Source of the DNA: Amorphochlora amoebiformis
Lineage: Eukaryota; Cercozoa; Chlorarachniophyceae
Assembly: GCA_054601695.1 (NCBI GenBank)
Contig: BAAHQB010000180.1
Span: forward strand, 1 to 64,000
Length of the DNA stretch: 64,000 nucleotides
Reading direction: 5' to 3'
Shown here one piece after another: positions 1 to 64,000 of this stretch (position 1 is the first letter of the stretch; every line of letters begins with the position of its first letter). The translations under genes were made by a program, and so were the position numbers. A model generated the notes under the pieces. It made no database searches. It worked only from the letters and a program-made list of their open reading frames with translations, and had not been told where the DNA came from.

Positions 1-47
1 CCAATTTTTATTCATTTTCTTGTCGTCCTTGATTATATTAAATATAG

Positions 48-16789
<16,742 letters not shown>

Positions 16790-17862
16790 GCCTGTCAATC
16801 CTCAGATATCGCGAATAATACAGATAGATATCCAAATATTAGTTTTTAATATCTTATGTCTAGCCAAACTATATAGATAACCTCCTCTCGTCACGAAAAA
16901 CAACGCATATAGACGTATATACTTTTGTACTTACATAATATAACTCAACTTTCATTTCATCTGGATAAGAGATGTGATGACATAATATTATCAAGAAAGA
17001 AACCCGTTTGAAAAGGTTTGAGGTAGAATGTACAAAGACTCGATCGATTATATCCGATATCGTTCACAGCAGAATACTGAGTCGCATTGGCGCGCGCCCG
17101 TGAGCATGCCGCGCTTATTAACTTACGTGCGTGATAATTATTACAGTTTTCATATATTTGTACAACCGATATCAATGATTACCCAGCTACATCACACATA
17201 CTAGACATAAGTGGCATACTACTAGACGACGATGCTTTAGTTTCTGTTACTAGTAACTTGAAGAATGTGATGTTGACATGGAATTTACTGCATTTACTAG
17301 ATTTAGCAACAACTGGAGATAGATTTCAAATATCCAGTAAAAAGCAATAATAAAATGTATATGCTGTAGATACAACTCTCTGAACTCTACTTGTCTTACA
17401 TACTTCTAGTAATAGCTCTTATCATCTATCCCGGTCGAATAGAATGTACTTAACCTCTAGTTAAAAAATGAATATTGTATTATATATATCACTTACACGT
17501 GACATACGACATCGATGGAAGCTAATTAACTTAGTGACTCTTTTTTTTTTAACTTAAGATATCTTGACTCTGGCAGCTATATTCTAGATATTAGTGCTGG
17601 AGTGTGAAGGTCTGGCATACCGCAACAGGTTACAATTACTTATCTTGACCCTGGCAGCTATAGATACTAGCTGAGTGTGTAAGGTCCGGGATACCGTAAC
17701 TGGTTACAATTACTTTAGTGTCACAATAGCGTTTTCCTTCAGGAATCCTGGTTGTATACACGAATAAGATGAATAAATGTATATGTGTCTATGAATGTGT
17801 GTAAACAATATATATGTATATATATACATGTGCATGTGTAGACTATGTTGTGTACTGCATAT

Positions 17863-17919
<57 letters not shown>

Positions 17920-17944
17920 TATATATATATGTATTTATATATAG

Positions 17945-17978
<34 letters not shown>

Positions 17979-18084
17979 AATATATATATTTATATATATA
18001 TATATATAATGTACATGGAGATTTCTTTTAATACAGTAATAACAGTAATAATTATTAAATACAACAGATGTAGTATTACCTTTC

Positions 18085-18131
<47 letters not shown>

Positions 18132-18136
18132 TATAT

Positions 18137-18177
<41 letters not shown>

Positions 18178-18316
18178 TACATATAGATAGATACATGTCT
18201 ATATGTGGAATACGCGGTTTGTGTATGTGAGTTGTACTGTTTTGTACATGTACGTACATACATTATGCGTATCAAGGAAATATTGCGCATGTAATTGTGT
18301 ATATTAACATATACGC

Positions 18317-18364
<48 letters not shown>

Positions 18365-18474
18365 ATATATACATACATACCAACACGTACAAATCCATGA
18401 AAAAAAAAAAAAAAATTAAAAAAAAAAAAAAAAAAAACGAACACAATTTCACACATATACACCAACGCTGTATT
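16790..18474. other. Tail-to-tail intergenic region between XDH and trigger factor
   Basis: About 1 kb (16800-17800) is ordinary-complexity sequence free of (AT)n. It holds many CTAG/ACTAG sites around 17190-17480 and the 75-bp tandem repeat at 17561-17714. From 17810 (AT)n returns, with a poly(A) stretch at 18400-18437 just beyond the trigger factor stop. No credible gene was seen. Both polyadenylation regions should lie here. Confidence 0.7.
17561..17714 (+). repeat. Tandem duplication of about 75 bp, two units
   Basis: The two units share CTTGACYCTGGCAGCTATA at the start and GGTTACAATTACTT at the end, with GTGTGWAAGGTCYGGSATACCG between. They differ by several substitutions and small indels, so the duplication is not recent. 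Confidence 0.85.
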
Positions 18475-25253
<6,779 letters not shown>

Positions 25254-25424
25254 CCTTGTGTAGGGTACCATTTTCTACCCGAGACCACGGGCGAATCACG
25301 GGGAAAAATCGGGGCCCGGGTGACACACGAATCACGGGTAATAACGGAAATCCGGAATCCCCCGGGATCCCCGGCTCGGAAGCTCCGACCACGACCCGCC
25401 TCCGTTGGCACCACAGTGATAGCA
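25254..25424. promoter_or_regulatory. Head-to-head intergenic spacer, candidate bidirectional promoter
   Basis: Only 171 bp separate the proposed starts of the trigger factor (-) and dynein light chain (+) genes. The spacer is GC-rich and has no (AT)n, unlike almost everything around it. CGAATCACGGG occurs twice (about 25291 and 25329), with further CGGG/CCCGG motifs. No TATA-like element was recognised. Promoter function is inferred from position. Confidence 0.5.
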
Positions 25425-26171
25425 ATGTCCGAGGTGAGCAGATGCATGTCCCGTAATCATTCGGAGATATGATCAGATTGACTTTATCCGTTCCCTTGCA
25501 GCCTGCTACTGAACCTGCACCCGTTGCCAAGGCGGAGCCGATAGTCGAGGTAGCAACAGCTAATATTCCATTTGGAAACTAACATCCAAGCTTTCGCAGC
25601 TCTCTCACACCCGCCTTACAACGATCGAATCACACCGAACGAGGAATTCCATGCATACAGAGAGTAGAATGCCTTTCATATCTAATGATTTGCGTTTGAC
25701 GCCAGCAGAAAACCGAAAACAAGTACAGCGAGGAGTCGCTAAGGAAATCGGTGAGATTAGAACTTCTTGACTGCCTTTGTATGCACATCATGTATAAGCA
25801 AGTTCCACACCGAATACACATGTAACTTCTTGTTCGATAAGATGTAAGATAAACCCGTATGAGGGCACAGTTGCCCCCCAACAGCCAACAATTCTAGGTC
25901 AACTCGCTTCACTTTCTCTTCTGAATATGCCTCAGGTCGATGAAATAGTCGAGAAGACTGTGGGAAAGTGCGAGTACTGCTCTGATAAGGTACGATATGT
26001 TCCATCTTGACTACTTTGTACCGAGTACATGAATGTGTTTTACGCATATATAATATGAGATGCAACAACCACATTAAAATAAATTTACGAGCATATGTAC
26101 ACGAACGGAAGTAATCTATGGCCTACAAAATATATGTGCATAAGATATATCATATATATATATATATAATG

Positions 26172-26209
<38 letters not shown>

Positions 26210-26224
26210 TTAATACATATATAT

Positions 26225-26277
<53 letters not shown>

Positions 26278-26385
26278 GATATATATATATGTATATATAT
26301 ATATATACATATATAAATATGTATATATATGTATATATAGATATAATTGTAATATAAAAAATATTCACATGTACACATATTATAC

Positions 26386-26426
<41 letters not shown>

Positions 26427-26910
26427 TATATACATACATATATATATGTATACATACATTGAATCTATAGAAATATCTATCTGTGTATGTTTATCTGTTT
26501 GAGTTTCATGATAGAAATATGCCACGCAGGTCGAGGGATGGGCTGAAGGTATCCTGAGCCAAGTATATAAGTTGGTAATGCAACTCCACCAACCTGCATA
26601 ACAGACTACAAATACTCACTTCACTTGTCTATGACCATGCAGACCAAGCGGAGCGGCTACAAATCGGCGGTCCTGGTTGAAATATTTCCTCTCAACGCGG
26701 TACACATTCTAACTTCAGACTTTATTTTCATTGCGATATTTCCCGACGTCAAATTTGCTTCATACTTGACGAGCACACAATACATGGCAGGCTTACTTGA
26801 AAAAGATGAAGCACCTGTCGATTCCCGGCACGGACGTCGTGTCTCTGATCACTAAGAAAACCGACAAGCTTATAGTTATGGTTTTCATCGTCATGATGAA
26901 CTACAGGTGA
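25425..26910 (+). CDS. Probable Tctex-type dynein light chain
   Basis: Tctex-type light chains bind the dynein intermediate chain and cargo in cytoplasmic or axonemal dynein. Seven exons (25425-25433, 25502-25549, 25709-25750, 25936-25989, 26530-26574, 26643-26699, 26791-26910) join in phase to 124 aa ending NYR-stop. The family is usually about 110-115 aa. The pattern follows it: [20 protein letters not shown] as the first helix region, [12 protein letters not shown] as the second helix, [15 protein letters not shown] as the first core strand, and [14 protein letters not shown] as the last hydrophobic strand. The N-terminus is Ala/Pro/Glu-rich. Introns are short, and only one (25990-26529) holds (AT)n, in contrast to neighbouring genes. 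The middle ([17 protein letters not shown]) does not match the usual sequence, so the family call is probable and not certain. Confidence 0.6.
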
Positions 26911-27740
26911 GCGACGTTACTCGAGGCTCAAGCTTAGGCTCTCGTACAGCTGGGCCCAGACTCACTCGGGCTTGGGCTCCGGCTATACTCATAGAGCGTC
27001 ACGGAAGAGAGCTAAGTTGCAACGCACGAGTATGGCTTGTTTGGTTAACTAGATTAACCAATCTATGCGTGGGTTGCCAGTACCAGTAAGTTACATATTT
27101 ACTAAAGTTAATCACTAGAATCATTATTAGATTTTCTACATTAAATATTTACTAGATTTATATACACTATGCCTAGTATGCTAGTATGATATCTAGGATA
27201 TATAAGTTCATTGTGACATTCTCTAGATTCTTGACCCGCCGGTATTGTCTAGATGATCTAGACTAGTAGATGATACTTCTAGTACTTGTACTAGTAATCT
27301 AGTAATAGCTAGACAGAATCACTCCAAGTGATATAATATCGTTGAGATGGTTTATAAAATTTCGTTTATTTGAAATTGAAAGTTTCAATCTGCAATATCG
27401 TAGTAAAGGTCTCAGAGAGTCTAGAGACTAGAGAGAGTCTACTAGGTCTAGTCTGTAACTTCTAGAACTTACCAGAACTAGAATAAGTAAGTCAAGTAGT
27501 AACTAGAGTAAATACGCTAGTACGTTATACGATATGAACTATATCTGTGACTGAGTATGACTAGATGATATGCAGAACTTATGGTAATCCGAGTCGTGAC
27601 ACAACTTAGTAGCCAGACAAGTCAATTGTATGATCAGCTAGCTATAGCCTAACTAATCTAGTTAGTGATTATCGTCCAGTCTGTACTGCGTATCGTATAC
27701 CTCCTCGATGTCATCCCTACGATTTAAATATGCAACATTC
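26911..27740. other. Intergenic region with a CTAG-rich island
   Basis: Repeat-poor sequence downstream of the dynein light chain stop. From about 27100 to 27690 the tetramer CTAG appears more than twenty times by eye (as ACTAG, TCTAG, GCTAG), about ten times chance. No coding exon could be recognised. Confidence 0.65.
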
Positions 27741-27820
27741 GTTCAACTCAATTGAAGGTGCATATCCGGAAAAAACTGGAAAAACCGTAGGATGTACTTT
27801 TTTATTTCCTAGTGCATCCG

Positions 27821-27970
27821 GTGAGAGGAGAGAAGGGAGAGGAGAGAGGGGAGAGGGGAGAGGGGAGAGGGGAGAGGAGAGAGAAGAGGAGAGAGGGGAG
27901 AGGAGAGAGGAGAGAGGAGAGATGGGAGAGAGAGAGAAGAGAGGGGAGAGGGGAGAGGAGAGGAGAGAGG
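27821..27970 (+). repeat. GGAGAG minisatellite
   Basis: About 150 bp of GAGAGGGGAGAG-type repeats, purine-only on the + strand, between the two tail-to-tail genes. Confidence 0.9.
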
Positions 27971-28169
27971 AGTGTCTAGATTAATACCTCCAGTCATGCT
28001 GAGAATCTTCCGTATCTCCAAAATGAAGCTGGCCAAAACGCCACCGCAGCATTTTGATGCTTGATATATATATATATATATTTATGTATATATATGTATA
28101 TATATATAGTATATGTATATATATGTATGTATATATATATATATATATATCTATTGTATGTAGGTATAC

Positions 28170-28219
<50 letters not shown>

Positions 28220-28260
28220 TATACACAAACACACACACACATATATACATATACATATAT

Positions 28261-28301
<41 letters not shown>

Positions 28302-28400
28302 TACATATATATAAATACATTGTCATTGATTGGTAGGTTATGTTTAATGCTCGCAACATTTCTATATATGTATGTATGTATATATAAACATAAATATACA

Positions 28401-28433
<33 letters not shown>

Positions 28434-28817
28434 GTATATATATATATATATATATATAATATATGTATGTATATATATATGTTATACGTAAGTACATATA
28501 TATTTACATAGATACATACAATGAAAAACGTATTGTAGCATATAGAAGACATAGATGCATACGGAAAGTATGAATTATCATATTCTTATTATTCTTGTAT
28601 ATATATATATATATTATGTATATGGTACACACACACACATAATATATAATATGTATATGTGTATATATATACATATATTTATACATATATATCTATATAC
28701 ATAACTCCAAACATCCATAAGCATATATATATATATGTATGCTATATGAATATATATATATATACTATCATATATGTATAGTTACATTTGTGCACGAATA
28801 TATAATACAGATATGTG

Positions 28818-28887
<70 letters not shown>

Positions 28888-28929
28888 TTTTCTATATATA
28901 TATATATGTATATAATATCTTGTGTTTTT
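27971..28929. other. Region beyond the TTC27 stop, mostly (AT)n, with a short unique island
   Basis: 27985-28062 is unique sequence that reads on the - strand as an open segment (for example [19 protein letters not shown]). It follows the TTC27 stop and does not match that protein, so it may be 3' UTR or a decayed exon. The remainder is (AT)n with short ordinary sequence near 28310-28370 and 28500-28600. Confidence 0.4.
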
Positions 28930-59573
<30,644 letters not shown>

Positions 59574-59605
59574 CTATATAAATATATATATATTATATAT
59601 ATATG

Positions 59606-59642
<37 letters not shown>

Positions 59643-59646
<4 letters not shown>

Positions 59647-59692
59647 CGACACAAAATATCGACGGAAGGTCAGAACGGTCCAAACCAATACA

Positions 59693-59756
<64 letters not shown>

Positions 59757-59816
59757 GAACGCTTGTGTCGACAGAAAATATCGACGGAAGGTCAGAACGG
59801 TCCAAACCAATACATC

Positions 59817-59818
<2 letters not shown>
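59643..59818 (-). repeat. Two truncated upstream copies of the 59573-59471 exon
   Basis: The acceptor side (TATATAG, then ATGTATTGGTTTGGACCG) and the first about 50 nt recur at 59643-59698 and 59753-59818, each ending at GTCGACAC and then (AT)n. Near-identical copies imply recent duplication. Confidence 0.95.
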
Positions 59819-59847
<29 letters not shown>

Positions 59848-59893
59848 TATATATTTCTGTGTGTTTGTGTGTGTGTGTGTCTGTGTTGTGATA

Positions 59894-59936
<43 letters not shown>

Positions 59937-60063
59937 GTATATATTACAGCAAATATGGAAGGACAATAAAGACAACATACATACAAATATAATATAAATA
60001 TTTATATCTGTAAATATATATACATATACACACACATATATATATATATATATATTTAATGTA

Positions 60064-60118
<55 letters not shown>

Positions 60119-60158
60119 CGTATGTATAAAATATTTCTATATATATATACACATATTG

Positions 60159-60452
<294 letters not shown>

Positions 60453-60514
60453 GAGTGTGTGTGTGTGTGTGTATAAAAACACACACACAAACATACACAC
60501 ACAAGTGTGTGTAG

Positions 60515-60582
60515 ATGTACCACACTGGATTGTTCTAAGCCTCAATCGCTATTTTCGGTGGATGCATATACATATCTTATAT

Positions 60583-60637
<55 letters not shown>

Positions 60638-60746
60638 ATATATATATACATATATACGTATATATATATATATATATATAATACATGGATGTATTGTTTT
60701 GATTCGCTCCTTCCTTTCGTCGATATTTTTGTCCATACACATACAT
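60515..60746 (+). repeat. Two diverged, inverted relatives of the 59573-59471 exon
   Basis: On the + strand, 60525-60566 (ATTGTTCTAAGCCTCAATCG then CTATTTTCGGTGGATGCA) and 60688-60740 (TGTATTGTTTTGATTCGCTC then CTTTCGTCGATATTTTTG) resemble the - strand sequence TGTATTGGTTTGGACCGTTC ... CCGTCGATATTTTCTGTCGA of the exon. They are therefore in opposite orientation to the other copies. Confidence 0.55.
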
Positions 60747-60785
60747 ATATAAATGACTATACATATATACATGTATATATTTGTG

Positions 60786-60830
<45 letters not shown>

Positions 60831-60852
60831 TATATGTATATATATATATATT

Positions 60853-60940
<88 letters not shown>

Positions 60941-60961
60941 TATATATATATATATATATAT

Positions 60962-61056
<95 letters not shown>

Positions 61057-61078
61057 TGTGTGTGTGTGTATACATATA

Positions 61079-61487
<409 letters not shown>

Positions 61488-61507
61488 TATAATATATATT
61501 TATATAT

Positions 61508-61552
<45 letters not shown>

Positions 61553-61601
61553 GGTATATAAATTACATCATATCATATACCGATGCCCAGACGAGTTTAA
61601 C

Positions 61602-61658
61602 ATGTATGTGCCACCCCCAACCAGCTTCCGATTTCTGATATTAAGCAAATATCAATAT

Positions 61659-61728
<70 letters not shown>

Positions 61729-62353
61729 TATATAAATATATATAAATATATATATGTATGTGTAAAAATATTTACATATGTACACCAAGACCGGGGTTTG
61801 GTTTGAGGTCAGAATCTGACTCAGGTATACTAGAGAATGGGTTCGAATATGTGAGTATTGGTCAAATGCTTCAGAAAATTTGTTGTAGGTCGTTGTGATG
61901 CAGACATACACATGTGTTTTTCCGGACTATGTGTTATGAAATCGTCAAACTATTTACACAAGAGTGTTCACGACCGGTGGGACTTTTGGATACCGGCCGT
62001 TCGGATATCTACATGCTCTTTGCGCACGCCGTGTAAATATGTACATTAAGGTAAGCGACTAGTGAGATCACAGGCACTAGCTACGTGGGTGTACGTATAA
62101 ATTCAGGAGGGCCGTGAAGTGAGAGTATATAAACTCGCCTTTTAACACATGCAGGAGGGATATCGATATTTCAGAAGGAGTATGTTTTTTTTTGCCCTGT
62201 TAACATGTAGATCTCCTCGTGGTAAGAGAGGGAAAATACGGTCACATATTGGATTCGAATGATTGACCTGCTAGGCCCAAAGATGGAGATACACAGTAGC
62301 AGTGAGACCCCCAGGGCCAACCTGAGTCCCCTCCGTCCGGAAGCACCCGCCAT
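61602..62353 (-). CDS. 5' end of a gene with a signal peptide, product unknown
   Basis: The first exon 62353-62268 starts MAGASGRRGLRLALGVSLLL and continues CISIFGPS, a good n-region plus hydrophobic core for ER entry or for a complex-plastid leader. Phase-consistent follow-on exons are 61829-61786 (IPESDSDLKPNPGL) and 61634-61602 (EIGSWLGVAHT). I could not follow it further into the (AT)n. It is probably separate from TTC27, which has no signal peptide in other organisms, but I cannot exclude that its later exons are those I gave to the TTC27 start. Confidence 0.45.
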
Positions 62354-63465
62354 TTCGTGTCACCGTTGGGTCATATATTAACTATTCAATATGTGGGATA
62401 TGATCTATGAATATGTATTTCCATCCCGGGATGCCCGGGCTTTTAATTTTTCGGACATTAATTCTGGTGTGCGATATATTTTGGCTAGATTAAATTTAAT
62501 AAAATAATCCCCTGGGATTAATAAAATAATCCCGGGGGATTCGAATCGAAATATTGATTTTTGCGGATATCTAAGCATCCAATGGCCGACTGAACCATCA
62601 ATATAAATTCAGTGATAAACTCCATACTTCAAGAGTCATACATCTAGCCTGTGATATGCACTTTAGATGCATACATATTTTTGTGAGCGGAAAAAAAAAA
62701 ATTGATTTATACACATCTAGTTTTAACATTTGAATGTTTGCAAATATGAAAATTGATGATAATGTGATATTAGAAAAGGAATTATGAATTATGAAATTTG
62801 AATTCAGAATCGAGGCCAGACCCTCATTAAATGTAAAATTATTATCAATTCTAGAATATATGTTCATTTCATGGCTGTCAGGGCAAAGTAACCGTTGCCT
62901 AGCACATGTCACTTGTAACTGCATACAAGACGTATACAACAATCAAGTACTTGAATGATCAGCGTATATGTACTAAGTACAACGTATTACAAATTTATAT
63001 AATTGTAATTTGAAGATTTCAATTTGCACTCTATTATAATATCAAAGAAAATATTGAATATAATATCCGATAGCCAGTATAACAATAGTATCACAACAAT
63101 GTGAGACACTTATCTTCTATAATTACAGCGGTCTCATGTGATGCATGTATAAAGATAATATTGAATCCGAAATTCACTTCATGTATATGAAATTCGATGA
63201 TCGCACCAACTACATAATATTATAACTCTCGAGAAATGAGTTGCGAAGTCTTTTAGAGTTATAGCTTAGATCTGGCTAGTCTGGGCTCATGGGTTATGGG
63301 TTCCCACGACAGCGGCTGAGAAATAAGAAAATGGAACCCACGACAGCGGCTGAGAAATAGAAAATTTTCAGTTTAAAAAATTAATATTTGGACAGAAGAC
63401 TGAATGTCACGTACATTTGCGAGAATATCACCGTAATATCTTGTGCTATTATCAAATATTGTTTC

Positions 63466-63563
<98 letters not shown>

Positions 63564-63586
63564 GTGTGTATGTATATGTGTATGTA

Positions 63587-63617
<31 letters not shown>

Positions 63618-63638
63618 GTATATATATATGTACATATA

Positions 63639-63703
<65 letters not shown>

Positions 63704-63895
63704 CTGTAATATATATATATATATAGAAATATATATACATATACATACATATATATATATATATACATAGATATGAAATTAAATATACATCTCTACACAA
63801 AATATATTTTAATTTTGTAAATACATATATTCTACCCTCGTATTGTCTAAATGTATGTATTTATATACATAGTCAAATGGCCATATTAAGCATTA
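62354..63895. other. Intergenic region, mostly non-repetitive
   Basis: About 1.1 kb of ordinary AT-rich sequence (62354-63465) followed by (AT)n. It should hold the promoter of the signal-peptide gene. Small repeats include ATAAAATAATCCC(C/G)(T)GGG twice at 62500-62540 and CCCACGACAGCGGCTGAGAA twice at 63303-63357 (33-bp spacing). The open frame at 62598-62942 shows no domain. Confidence 0.6.
63303..63362 (+). repeat. Short tandem duplication with 33-bp spacing
   Basis: CCCACGACAGCGGCTGAGAA occurs twice, followed by ATAAGAAAATGGAA and ATAGAAAATTTTC. Confidence 0.9.
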
Positions 63896-63961
63896 TTAGT
63901 CCTCGTCGTTAACGCCGCTGGGGTCCACGTGTCGCTTTATCTCACCGCGTTCGATCATATC
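63896..63961 (-). CDS. Last exon of a gene extending beyond the right edge, product unknown
   Basis: After an ATATAG acceptor, 22 codons read DMIERGEIKRHVDPSGVNDE, then D and a TAA stop. The acidic C-terminal tail and non-repeat composition support coding. The family is not recognisable from so little. The - strand orientation places it upstream of the signal-peptide gene. Confidence 0.55.
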   Translation of the reverse strand, partial: DMIERGEIKRHVDPSGVNDED

Positions 63962-64000
63962 CTATATATTCATAGATATGTGTATATATGTATCTAACGT

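Noticed and set aside
62598-62942. 114-aa - strand frame in the right-hand intergenic region
   Set aside because: No domain, no codon bias visible and a low-complexity AT-rich setting. Length alone is not sufficient.

Overview
This is nuclear DNA from a eukaryote. It holds spliced, intron-rich genes in which small exons sit between very long (AT)n microsatellites. I assembled gene models by reading the non-repeat islands in six frames, matching them to protein families I know, and requiring GT/AG borders and matching codon phases. Three genes are secure: xanthine dehydrogenase, trigger factor and TTC27. One is probable (a Tctex-type dynein light chain) and two are fragments. Trigger factor with a signal-peptide-plus-transit-like leader suggests an alga or relative with a complex plastid. 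A dynein light chain suggests a flagellate. Arrays of TTAGGG/CCCTAA suggest the telomere motif. I cannot name the species.

Layout: 97-16789 (+) is the 3' half of a xanthine dehydrogenase gene (molybdopterin domain to stop, 28 exons). 16790-18474 is a tail-to-tail intergenic region. 18475-25253 (-) is a complete trigger factor gene (15 exons, about 514 aa). A 171 bp head-to-head promoter region follows. 25425-26910 (+) is a compact 7-exon gene of 124 aa resembling a Tctex-type dynein light chain. 26911-28929 is intergenic, with a CTAG-rich island and a GGAGAG minisatellite. 28930-59573 (-) is a TTC27/Emw1-type TPR protein gene of about 40 exons and about 880 aa, spread over 30 kb. 61602-62353 (-) is the start of a gene with a signal peptide. 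63896-63961 (-) is the last exon of another gene. The genes look like unrelated housekeeping functions and not a pathway cluster.

The most unusual property of the window is its repeat biology. Around many exons there are one to four truncated, diverging copies of that exon. Copies on the 5' side of the intact exon keep the 3' splice site and the exon's 5' part. Copies on the 3' side keep the exon's 3' part and the donor region. All run straight into (AT)n. This is what repeated one-sided tandem duplication with a breakpoint inside the exon would leave, and it may bear on how introns grow or arise here. Interstitial telomeric arrays also lie inside introns of trigger factor and TTC27, some directly beside splice sites. 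Long polypurine, (CG)n and (AAT)n tracts fill other introns.

Most long open frames on both strands are artefacts of (AT)n, (CG)n, (GA)n or (AAT)n repeats, and I did not annotate them. I found no tRNA, rRNA, CRISPR array or transposase.
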